NCBI GenBank assembly: GCA_025361885.1
Contig: JANYJF010000018.1
Location: 1 to 41,233, forward strand
Source: Coriobacteriia bacterium
GTDB taxonomy: Bacteria; Actinomycetota; Coriobacteriia; Anaerosomatales; PALSA-660
Length of the DNA stretch: 41,233 bases
Direction: 5' to 3'
Position 1 is the stretch's first letter, and every line of letters begins with the position of its first letter. The notes under the pieces were generated by a model that did no database searches, had not been told where the DNA came from, and worked only from the letters and a program-made list of their open reading frames with translations. This document shows, piece by piece, positions 23,961 through 31,559 of this stretch. The position numbers and the translations under genes were made by a program.

Positions 23961-26234
23961 ATGAGAGCCGCATCATCGGCCGCACGGCGACGCGTGAGCA
24001 TCAGCGCGATCATCGCCCTCTTCGTCCTCACCGCCTCGGCCGGTCTAGTGCTCTCGGCCAAGTCGGCGTCAGCCGCTGTCGCTTCGGGAGCAACCGGCGT
24101 GGTCACGACCTTCGCCGGCACCGCCCGGAGCACGGGAACCACCGACGCCGCCGGTCCCGCGGCGGCCTTCAACGTTCCCAGGGGTGTCGCGGCGGACGCT
24201 GCCGGCAACGTCTACGTGGCTGACACGTTCAACAGCACCATCCGCAAGATCACCTCCGGCGGGGTTGCGAGCACGTTCGCGGGTTCAGCCGGCACGACCG
24301 GCACGGCCGATGGGCTCGGCGGGGCGGCGCGGTTCGACTATCCGCGCGGCATCGCGATCGATGCGGGCGGCAACCTGTACGTCGCCGACACCAACAGCAG
24401 CACCATCCGCAAGATCGATCCGTCCGGCGCTGTCACCACGATCGCCGGGACCGCCGGCGTGGCGGGCAGTCACGACGATACGAGCACGCTCGCGACCTTC
24501 GACCATCCCGCCGGGATCACCGTGGACTCCGCCGGAGTCGTGTATGTGTCGGACACCAACAACGGCACGATCCGCCGGATCGACCCGTCTGGTCTGGTCT
24601 CCACCATCGCCGGGACCCCCGGCGTGATCGGCTGGGCCGACGGTACGGGCGCGGCCGCGAGCTTCAACCATCCGCGCGGGATCGCCGTCGACACCGCCGG
24701 CAATCTGTACGTGGCTGACTACTCCAACAACATGGTCCGCAAGATCGCGGCCGGTGGCGTCGTCACCACGCTGGCCGGCACGCACGGCACCGTCGGACCG
24801 CCGTATGACGGCGTTGGCGCGGCGGCGCGGTTCCGCGAGCCGAGCGGCGTCGTCGTCGATGCCGCCGGTATCGTGTACGTCGCCGACACGTTCGACTACA
24901 CGGTCCGCCGCATCGACGCGGCGGGAGCGGTGAAGACGCTCGCCGGCACGGGCGGCGCGAGCGGCTCAGCCGACGGCATCGGTGCCGCGGCGAGGTTCGA
25001 CGCGCCCATGGCTATCGCCATCGATCCGGCGGGGGCCGCGCTGTACGTGGCCGACGCCAACGACCAGCCGCTCATCGCATCGAACAACACCATCCGCAGG
25101 ATAACGCTGCTGCCGACGTGGACCATCACGCCGACCGCCGGTGCGCACGGGACTATCGTCCCCGGCACGCCCCAGGACATCATCCAGGGTCAGGACGCGA
25201 CCTTCACGGTCACGCCGGACCTCGGCTACCACATCGTCAGTGTGACTGTCGACGGCGTGTCGGTGGGCGTCGTGCCGCCGAAGTCGTTCCAGTACGTGTT
25301 CACGAATGTGAACGCCGATCACACGATCGTGGCGACCTTCGCAATCGACACCTTCATCATCACGCCGACCGCGGGTCCGAATGGGTCGATCGTCCCCAGC
25401 CTTCCGCTGACCGTCAACTACGGCTCGGACGCCACCTTCACGATCACGCCGAATCTCAACTTCCACATCGCGGGAGTGTCGGTTGACGCGTCCGCAGTCG
25501 GACCGGTTCCCACCTACGTCTTCCATAATGTCATCGCCAACCACGCGATAGTCGCGACGTTCACACACGAGACGGCCTCGATCGTGCCGACCGCGGGTCC
25601 GAACGGGACGATCTCGCCGAACACCACACAGACGGTGAACACCGGCTCCAGCCTCACGTTCACCATCACGCCGAACAGCGGCTATCAGGTGGACCAGGTC
25701 GTCGTTGACGGATTCCCGCTTGGACCGCTGACCAGTTACACGTTCGTGCCTGTGGATGCTCTCAACCACTCGGTGAGTGTGACGTTCAAGGTCGCTCCGC
25801 TGACGGTCTGGCGCTTCTACAACTTCGGCTCGGGTTCGCACTTCTACACCGCCAGCCCGGCGGAGCGCGACAACGTCATCAACACGCTCGCGTCGCTCTA
25901 TCGCTTCGAGGGTATCGCCTATCAGCTCAACTGGGCGAACCCTGTGAACAGCCAGCCGCTCTGGCGCTTCTACAACATGCGCACGGGCGCTCACTTCTAC
26001 ACCGCGAGCAACGCGGAGCGCGACAACGTCATCAACACGCTCGGCAGCATCTACAGGTTCGAGGGCCCGGCGTACAGCGTCTCGGTCACGACCGGCCTGC
26101 CGGTGTACCGCTTCTTCAACATGCGCACGGGCAATCACTTCTATACAGCGAGTGTCGCGGAGCGCGACCAGGTCATGGCGACGCTGTCGTCCATCTACCG
26201 CTTCGAGGGTCCCGCCTTCTATCTGGGGCAGTAG
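23961..26234 (+). CDS. Secreted NHL-propeller/InlB-B-repeat protein with triple DUF5648
   Basis: 757 residues; ATG at 23961 sits seven bases after GGAGGT. Signal peptide ~10-38 (SISAIIALFVLTASAGLVLSA). Six NHL repeats (about 40-385) of the form TTIAGT.G..G..DG.G.AA.F..PRGIAVD..GN.YVADT.N..IRKI would close a six-bladed beta-propeller. Three divergent InlB-B-like repeats follow (~388-612: TPTAG.NG.I.P, then FTITPN.GY.V..V.VDG). Residues 615-757 (25803-26234) are the three DUF5648 repeats. No protease or transpeptidase motif is seen, so binding or adhesion is likely. The gene ends 22 bases before a strong hairpin. Confidence 0.87.
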   Translation: MRAASSAARRRVSISAIIALFVLTASAGLVLSAKSASAAVASGATGVVTTFAGTARSTGTTDAAGPAAAFNVPRGVAADAAGNVYVADTFNSTIRKITSGGVASTFAGSAGTTGTADGLGGAARFDYPRGIAIDAGGNLYVADTNSSTIRKIDPSGAVTTIAGTAGVAGSHDDTSTLATFDHPAGITVDSAGVVYVSDTNNGTIRRIDPSGLVSTIAGTPGVIGWADGTGAAASFNHPRGIAVDTAGNLYVADYSNNMVRKIAAGGVVTTLAGTHGTVGPPYDGVGAAARFREPSGVVVDAAGIVYVADTFDYTVRRIDAAGAVKTLAGTGGASGSADGIGAAARFDAPMAIAIDPAGAALYVADANDQPLIASNNTIRRITLLPTWTITPTAGAHGTIVPGTPQDIIQGQDATFTVTPDLGYHIVSVTVDGVSVGVVPPKSFQYVFTNVNADHTIVATFAIDTFIITPTAGPNGSIVPSLPLTVNYGSDATFTITPNLNFHIAGVSVDASAVGPVPTYVFHNVIANHAIVATFTHETASIVPTAGPNGTISPNTTQTVNTGSSLTFTITPNSGYQVDQVVVDGFPLGPLTSYTFVPVDALNHSVSVTFKVAPLTVWRFYNFGSGSHFYTASPAERDNVINTLASLYRFEGIAYQLNWANPVNSQPLWRFYNMRTGAHFYTASNAERDNVINTLGSIYRFEGPAYSVSVTTGLPVYRFFNMRTGNHFYTASVAERDQVMATLSSIYRFEGPAFYLGQ

Positions 26235-26256
26235 AAAAGAGATACGGATGTAGCCC

Positions 26257-26293
26257 GTCGGGGGCGCGCGCTCGCGGAGCGCGCGCCCCCGAC
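26257..26293. terminator. Perfect 17-bp hairpin after the NHL exoprotein
   Basis: Left arm 26257-26273 and right arm 26277-26293 are perfectly complementary over 17 bases around a 3-base loop (GCG). It lies 22 bases after the stop codon and before a -10-like hexamer for the next gene. There is no T tract, so it may act as a hairpin terminator of the GC-rich, U-poor kind or as an mRNA 3' stabiliser. Confidence 0.7.
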
Positions 26294-26352
26294 CGCTCCG
26301 GGCTCCACCCCTCCCACGTCGCTCGCGGCTGGTTCTGGCGCCCCTTCCAACG

Positions 26353-26358
26353 TAGAAT
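26353..26358 (+). promoter_or_regulatory. Possible -10 hexamer for the DUF4126 gene
   Basis: TAGAAT, 109 bases before the DUF4126 start and 60 bases after the hairpin. No clear -35. The remaining 233-base gap shows nothing else. Confidence 0.3.
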
Positions 26359-26467
26359 GGCCCCGTCGTTGCTCGGGGACGAGTCGACGACGATGCCGGA
26401 TGCCGGGTCCGCCGCCAACAAGCCGGGCTCGCGACCCACACGACCACATGCGACCAGGGGGTGACCC

Positions 26468-27025
26468 ATGGGCTTCCTCACTTCCATAGGCCTCGCCATT
26501 CCCGCGGGACTCAACGCCTACATCCCGTTGCTGGCGGTCGCCGTGTCCAACCACTTCGGCTGGCTCGATCTGAGGACCCCCTTCGACGTCCTGGGCAGCT
26601 GGTGGGTCATCGGGATCATCGTGGTGTTGCTCGCGGTGGAGATGGTCGCCGACAAGATCCCCATGGTCGACCATATCAACGACGTGATCTCCACGCTGCT
26701 CCGACCCGCCGCGGGCGGGCTGCTGTTCGTGGCAGCCTCTCCACAGGCTTCGCACGTGAACCCATGGTTGCTCGTTGTCGCCGGCGTGATCGTGGCTGGA
26801 GGGGTGCATGCGGTGAAGGCTTCGACGCGCCCGGTCGTCAACGCGAGCACGGGCGGGTTGGGCGCCCCCGTCGTCAGCACCATCGAGGACGTGCTCGCGG
26901 GCGTGACTGCCGTGCTGGCTATCGTCGCGCCGTACTTGGTGGGCGCTGTCGTGCTGCTGGTGGCGGCGCTCGTGGCGTGGATGTACGTGCGAAGACGGAG
27001 ACGGGTGATCGTCGGTGCCGTGTAG
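26468..27025 (+). CDS. DUF4126 family membrane protein
   Basis: 185 residues, four to five membrane helices. The N-terminus GFLTSIGLAIPAGLNAYIPLL and the segment VEMVADKIPMVDHINDVI, then LLRPAAGGLLF, match DUF4126 proteins (a small transporter-like membrane family with no assigned function). A basic RRRRR cluster ends the last helix. ATG follows a G-rich tract. Its end overlaps the start of the deacetylase gene by 11 bases, so the pair is probably coupled. Confidence 0.82.
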   Translation: MGFLTSIGLAIPAGLNAYIPLLAVAVSNHFGWLDLRTPFDVLGSWWVIGIIVVLLAVEMVADKIPMVDHINDVISTLLRPAAGGLLFVAASPQASHVNPWLLVVAGVIVAGGVHAVKASTRPVVNASTGGLGAPVVSTIEDVLAGVTAVLAIVAPYLVGAVVLLVAALVAWMYVRRRRRVIVGAV

Positions 27026-27743
27026 ACGCCTCGCCATCATGGTCGTCGGCGCACTGACGTTCGTGACCCTCGCGGCTGGCGGCCTCGCCCCGGCAGATGC
27101 CTTCGCGTCCAAGACGCCGGTCGTCCGCCCCATCTACCGGGTCAGTGTTCACGAGCGTGAGGTCGCGCTGACGCTCGACGACGGTCCCGATCCGCGTTAC
27201 ACGCCCCAGGTGCTCGCCGCTCTTCGCAAGTACCACGCCCACGCGACCTTCTTCGTGATGGGTGTCGCAGCCAACGCCGACCCCGGCCTGGTACGCCAAG
27301 AGCTCGCCGGTGGCAACGAGGTCGGCGTCCATGCGTTCGACAAGCATGTGCGCTTCCCCGGAATCCCCAAAGCGGCCGCCGGGCGCCAGATAGATCTCGG
27401 CCGTACGTCCATCGCCACCGTCACCGGCGACCAGCCCGCCGTTTTCAGGCCGCCGTACGGTGCCTGGCGTCCCTGGGTGATCGTGGAGGCCAAGGAACGG
27501 GGCATGCGCACGATCCTGTGGAGCGTGTGCTTCGATCATCGGAGCGCGAAGACATCGAAGGCCATCAGCGATCGGGTCCTATCGCTCGTCCGCCCCGGCG
27601 AGATCCTGCTGCTGCACGACGGCCGGGGCGACCGTCGCCGGGCGATCGCTGCGCTGCCGATGGTGCTGCGCGAGCTCGACCTCCGCGGGTTCAAGGTCGT
27701 GACCGTCTCCCACCTGCTCGCGGACTCCGCAGCCGGTAAGTGA
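27015..27743 (+). CDS. Exported polysaccharide deacetylase (NodB/CE4)
   Basis: 242 residues from a GTG inside the end of the DUF4126 gene. A signal peptide or N-terminal anchor (6-30) is followed by a NodB domain: motif 1 LTLDDGPDP (Asp55/Asp56), motif 2 with His106 and His111 (GVHAFDKH, one residue longer than the usual HxxxH), motif 3 FRPPYG (144-149) and motif 5 ILLLHD. The family removes acetyl groups from peptidoglycan or other N-acetylglycans outside the cell. The altered motif 2 may change metal geometry. The substrate is not determined. Confidence 0.87.
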   Translation: MPCRRLAIMVVGALTFVTLAAGGLAPADAFASKTPVVRPIYRVSVHEREVALTLDDGPDPRYTPQVLAALRKYHAHATFFVMGVAANADPGLVRQELAGGNEVGVHAFDKHVRFPGIPKAAAGRQIDLGRTSIATVTGDQPAVFRPPYGAWRPWVIVEAKERGMRTILWSVCFDHRSAKTSKAISDRVLSLVRPGEILLLHDGRGDRRRAIAALPMVLRELDLRGFKVVTVSHLLADSAAGK

Positions 27744-27795
27744 CGCCCGCCGACGGCTCATCCGGCGCTCGGCCGGAGGCGCCGCCCAATCGTGT

Positions 27796-27801
27796 TACAC
27801 T
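27796..27801 (+). promoter_or_regulatory. Possible -10 hexamer for purF
   Basis: TACACT, 46 bases before the purF ATG in a 104-base gap. No clear -35 element. Confidence 0.3.
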
Positions 27802-27847
27802 CCAACCTTGCCTGCCCGTCACGCCTCTCGGGAGCCCCTCTCCAAGC

Positions 27848-29320
27848 ATGAATCCCACCGAAGAGCCGAACGACTGGATCCTCTCCGACCGGCCCGACAA
27901 TCCCGAGGAAGCATGCGGGGTCTTCGGAGTCTACGCGCCGGGTGAGCAGGTCGGCCGTCTCACCTATTTCGGGCTGCACGCGCTGCAGCACCGCGGGCAG
28001 GAATCCGCCGGCATCGCAGTGGGCGACGGGCACGCCCTGATGCTCGTGAAGGACCTCGGCCTCGTTCCGCAGGTCTTCAAGGACTCCGATCTCGACACCC
28101 TCGACGGCCACATCTCCGTCGGTCACACGCGGTACTCCACCACCGGGTCGTCGACGAATTGGGAGAACGCGCAGCCCATGCTGTCGTCCATCGGGCCCAA
28201 CACCATCGCGCTCGCCCACAACGGCAACCTCGTGAATACGGTCGAGCTTAGAGACAGGCTCAAGGGCGTCGGGATCAAGTTTCGCTCGACCACCGACTCC
28301 GAGGTCATGGCCACGTTGGTGGACCACTTCACGCAGAAGCACCATTCACTGCGAGGCGGCATCCGCGAGACCATGGGCCTGATCAAGGGTGCGTACTCGG
28401 TCGTGATGATCACCGAGGAGGCGCTCTACGCCTTCCGCGATCCGAGCGGCGTGCGTCCCCTCGTCCTGGGCAAGCTCGACGGACGCGGATGGGTCGTGAG
28501 CTCCGAGACGTGTGGTCTCGACATCGTCGGCGCGGAGTTCGTGCGCGAGCTGGGCGCCGGCGAGCTCATCAAGATCTCAGAGGCCGGCCTCGAGTCGGAG
28601 CAGGCTGTGCCCGCGCAGCGCCCGAGCCTGTGCATGTTCGAGTTCGTCTACTTCGCGCGTCCCGACTCCGTGATGTACGACTGTTCGCTCTACGCCGCGC
28701 GGCAGGAGATGGGCGCGGCCGTGGCGCGCTCCGCGCCGGTCGAGGCGGACCTGGTCATCGGCGTTCCGGACTCGGGAACACCTTCGGCGGTCGGCTTCGC
28801 GCAGGAGAGCGGCATCCCGTTCGGCGAAGGCCTCATCAAGAACCGCTATGTGGGACGGACGTTCATCTCGCCTTCAGAGCACCTTCGCCAGCAGGGGATC
28901 CGCCTCAAGCTCAACCCGCTCAAGCACATCCTGGCCGGCAAGCGAGTCGTCGTCGTCGACGACTCTATCGTGCGAGGCAACACCTCGCGCAAGCTCGTCG
29001 CGCTCCTTCGCGACGCCGGGGCGACCGAGGTCCACATGCGCATCACCTCGCCGCCGGTGAAGTGGCCGTGTTTCTACGGCATCGACACCGACACCCAGGA
29101 GCAGCTCATCGGCGCGGTGAAGTCCGTGGACGAGGTCCGCGACTTCATTGGAGCCGATTCGCTGGCGTACTTGTCGGTCGAGGACATGGTGGCCGCCACC
29201 GGCCGCCGCGCCGATGAGTACTGCCTCGCGTGCTTCACCGGCGACTACCCGATCGAGATCCCGGACGCGGTCAAGAAGGGCAAGATGGCGCTCGAGGGCA
29301 TCGGGACGCCCGCGCGGTGA
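27848..29320 (+). CDS. purF: Amidophosphoribosyltransferase
   Basis: 490 residues. First committed step: PRPP plus glutamine to phosphoribosylamine. A 22-residue propeptide precedes Cys23 (EEACGVFGVYAPGE), the N-terminal nucleophile exposed by processing. The glutaminase half has LHALQHRGQESAGI and GHTRYSTTG. The PRPP loop is VVVVDDSIVRGNTS. Cys in CMFEFVYFARP, KWPCFYGID and EYCLACFTGDYP match the four ligands of the [4Fe-4S] cluster in Bacillus-type PurF. A longer upstream reading is not needed. The stop overlaps the next start (GTGA). Confidence 0.97.
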   Translation: MNPTEEPNDWILSDRPDNPEEACGVFGVYAPGEQVGRLTYFGLHALQHRGQESAGIAVGDGHALMLVKDLGLVPQVFKDSDLDTLDGHISVGHTRYSTTGSSTNWENAQPMLSSIGPNTIALAHNGNLVNTVELRDRLKGVGIKFRSTTDSEVMATLVDHFTQKHHSLRGGIRETMGLIKGAYSVVMITEEALYAFRDPSGVRPLVLGKLDGRGWVVSSETCGLDIVGAEFVRELGAGELIKISEAGLESEQAVPAQRPSLCMFEFVYFARPDSVMYDCSLYAARQEMGAAVARSAPVEADLVIGVPDSGTPSAVGFAQESGIPFGEGLIKNRYVGRTFISPSEHLRQQGIRLKLNPLKHILAGKRVVVVDDSIVRGNTSRKLVALLRDAGATEVHMRITSPPVKWPCFYGIDTDTQEQLIGAVKSVDEVRDFIGADSLAYLSVEDMVAATGRRADEYCLACFTGDYPIEIPDAVKKGKMALEGIGTPAR

Positions 29321-29754
29321 CCCCGCTGGGAGCGCTCATCGGCACGGTCGACGGACTCGCGCTCGGACTCCAATTCAACCCGATCGCAGCCGCGGTCGGC
29401 GCCATGGCCGCCGCGGCGCTGGCAGGCTACTCGAAGGCGCCTCGTGCACGGCGACTGTGGGCGCTTCTCGTGCTGGTCGTGGCATGGGCCATCGGCGACG
29501 GCATCAGGGTCGTGGGAGCGGTGACGGCCGAGCCGCGGTTCCAGCCGGCTTACGTCGCCGTGCTCGTGTGGTCCCTGATCGGCTTCGGGCTCGGATATGC
29601 GCTGCCCGCTCTTGCCGGGATGTTCGTGGGCCGGCGTGTGACGCGCGGGACGGGCTGGCTGTCCGCCGGCGCCGTGGCGCTGACCGTCTCGCTGGCGCTC
29701 GGAGTCATCGCTCCGCGGCTGGCCGACGGCATCCGGTTCCTGGCCGGCGGCTAG
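29317..29754 (+). CDS. Four-helix membrane protein coupled to purF
   Basis: 145 residues from a GTG overlapping the purF stop by four bases. Hydrophobic segments at about 20-40, 49-66, 75-102 and 111-131 suggest four helices, with Gly/Ala-rich packing and short basic loops (KAPRARR, GRRVTRG). No recognised family. Like the proteins after purC and purQ, it is a small membrane protein read directly from a pur mRNA. Confidence 0.72.
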   Translation: MTPLGALIGTVDGLALGLQFNPIAAAVGAMAAAALAGYSKAPRARRLWALLVLVVAWAIGDGIRVVGAVTAEPRFQPAYVAVLVWSLIGFGLGYALPALAGMFVGRRVTRGTGWLSAGAVALTVSLALGVIAPRLADGIRFLAGG

Positions 29755-29772
29755 GCGAGGAGGGGGAGGGCG

Positions 29773-30753
29773 ATGGCCACATTCGGACTCGAGGAAGAGG
29801 TCTTCGTCGTTGAACCGGCGGCGCCCTCGCTCAATTCGCTCTACTACCTCGCACGGCTGCTTTGGCGTGACCCACGGACCAACATCCCGCGCACCGCATC
29901 GAACTTCGCCCGGGGCGCCGACCTGTCGCGAGGACTCATGAGCGCCGTGGAGGTCTCCACGGGCGTGCAGCCTGACTCGACCTCACTGCTCGAGGACCTA
30001 CGCGCCAGGCGAGCGGAACTCGCGGGCGTGGCGGATGGGCTGGTGGTGCCGCTCGGGCACCTCCTCGACTTCGACACGCCCACCAATGTGGCGGCCCTGC
30101 AGGTCCACGTCGGCTGCCTGCGCGACCGCGACCGCGCCTTCGACAACCTCGCGCACTTCCTGCCACTGCTGGCGTTGCTGACCGCCGACTCGCCTGCCGC
30201 GTCGGGGAAGCGGTTCGGGCAGTCGTACCGGATGGCGCGCGGCTTCGCGACGGGCCCGCTGGGTGACGACCCCACCGTGCGCTTCCAGGACCTCATCGTG
30301 TCCAAGCGTCTCGGCACCATCGAGATCCGCGTGCTCGACCCGACATGGGACATGGAGCGCATCGGCGTGCTCGTCCGCGCCATCGAGGAGATCGTCGAGC
30401 TCCACCAGCATCTGGACCCGCGCCGCGACTGGTACAACTCCCTGCGGCAACGCGTGGCCATCGAGGGCTACATCGACGAGCTGCGGCCGCTGCACACGGA
30501 GCTCGCGCAGGTGGCGGAGGTGCCAGAGTCGCTGCTCGCGCGCACGGCGGCGGACGAGGTCTGGGACCTCTTCGCCCGAGACGGTTTGGTTCCCACGTAC
30601 TCCGCGATCGACAACGGGTATCGCACCGGTGTCTTCGAGCCGTGCGAGGTGCCGCCCATGAAGGCGAGCGCGCTGCGCTCTGTGCTAGGATTCGCGGGTT
30701 ACTACGTGCCCAAGCTTCCGTACACCACCTGGAAGTACCTCAAAGAGAAGTGA
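29773..30753 (+). CDS. Glutamate-cysteine ligase-like carboxylate-amine ligase (GCS2)
   Basis: 326 residues, slightly short for the YbdK/GCS2 family. The N-terminal FGLEEEVFVV holds the acidic metal-binding cluster, ALQVHVG the conserved His strand, and LPLLALLTADSPAASGKRFG, then GTIEIRVLDPTWDM the nucleotide/metal region. Enzymes of this type link glutamate to an amine, such as cysteine. No partner for glutathione, mycothiol or ergothioneine synthesis is in the window, so the amine is unknown. ATG follows GAGGAGGGGGAGG. It starts 19 bases after the membrane-protein gene and precedes the decarboxylase by 15 bases. Confidence 0.82.
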   Translation: MATFGLEEEVFVVEPAAPSLNSLYYLARLLWRDPRTNIPRTASNFARGADLSRGLMSAVEVSTGVQPDSTSLLEDLRARRAELAGVADGLVVPLGHLLDFDTPTNVAALQVHVGCLRDRDRAFDNLAHFLPLLALLTADSPAASGKRFGQSYRMARGFATGPLGDDPTVRFQDLIVSKRLGTIEIRVLDPTWDMERIGVLVRAIEEIVELHQHLDPRRDWYNSLRQRVAIEGYIDELRPLHTELAQVAEVPESLLARTAADEVWDLFARDGLVPTYSAIDNGYRTGVFEPCEVPPMKASALRSVLGFAGYYVPKLPYTTWKYLKEK

Positions 30754-30767
30754 CGGGGAGACGCCCC

Positions 30768-31463
30768 ATGAACATCGCCCTGACCGTCGCAGCGGCTGTC
30801 GTCGTGATCCTGACCGCCCTGTACCTGATGAACCGCTTCGTGTGGTTCTACCGCGATCCCAAGCGGGTGCCGGAGCGCGGTGGCAACGTGCTCATCTCGC
30901 CCGCCGACGGGCAGGTGGTCTACATCAAGCCGTTCACGGACGGCGCCGTGTACTCCGAGAAGCTCGGACACCGCATCAACCTGCCCGAGATCGCCGACTT
31001 CCCCGACGTGGGCAAACGCAACGGCTGGATCATCGGCATGTATATGTCGCCGTTCGACGTCCACTACAACTACGTGCCCGCGCCGGGTGTCGTGAAGTCC
31101 GTCCGCTACACCAAGGCGGACGCGAACCTCCCCATGGTCGACCTCAACGAGTACATCCGCATCGCGTTCCTGCGGCGCCCGTTCGACAACTTCGCCGCGA
31201 AGTTCCACTTGGAGAACGAGCGCAACACGGTTCTGGTCGAAGGCAAAGAATTCTCATACGCGGTGGTGGAGATCGCCGATAAGTATGTCAACAAGATCGA
31301 CTGCTTCGTGAAGGAAGGCGATCAGGTCGCCACCGGTGACAAGGTCGGCTTCATCAAGCGCGGCAGCCAGGTGGACCTGATCGTGTTCGACGAGGGCGTC
31401 TCGTTCGACGTGCGGTTCGGCCAGCAGGTGTACGGCGGCAGGACGGTACTCGCGCACTGGTGA
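30768..31463 (+). CDS. Phosphatidylserine decarboxylase-family protein
   Basis: 231 residues, short (Psd type II-like) form. One N-terminal membrane helix (3-21), WFYRDPKRVPE, ISPADGQVVYI, then MSPFDVHYNYVPAPG, the family core. The self-cleavage site that makes the pyruvoyl cofactor is Gly199-Ser200 in KRGSQVDL, followed by the small alpha-chain remnant. It would decarboxylate phosphatidylserine or a related lipid at the membrane. No pssA is nearby. It shares a probable transcript with the GCS2-like gene, an unusual pairing. ATG follows GGGGAG. Confidence 0.85.
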   Translation: MNIALTVAAAVVVILTALYLMNRFVWFYRDPKRVPERGGNVLISPADGQVVYIKPFTDGAVYSEKLGHRINLPEIADFPDVGKRNGWIIGMYMSPFDVHYNYVPAPGVVKSVRYTKADANLPMVDLNEYIRIAFLRRPFDNFAAKFHLENERNTVLVEGKEFSYAVVEIADKYVNKIDCFVKEGDQVATGDKVGFIKRGSQVDLIVFDEGVSFDVRFGQQVYGGRTVLAHW

Positions 31464-31559
31464 GAACGACGGTACGGGATTCGCTCCCGCGATCGTGCGG
31501 GTAGGGAACCCGCTCGGATGTGCGCGCCCGCACGCGGGCACGCGGCGGGAGGACTCGGT

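Noticed and set aside
24090-25110. Direct DNA repeats here as a possible CRISPR or minisatellite
   Set aside because: They are in-frame NHL blades of about 57 residues with divergent DNA; no short identical repeats with unique spacers.
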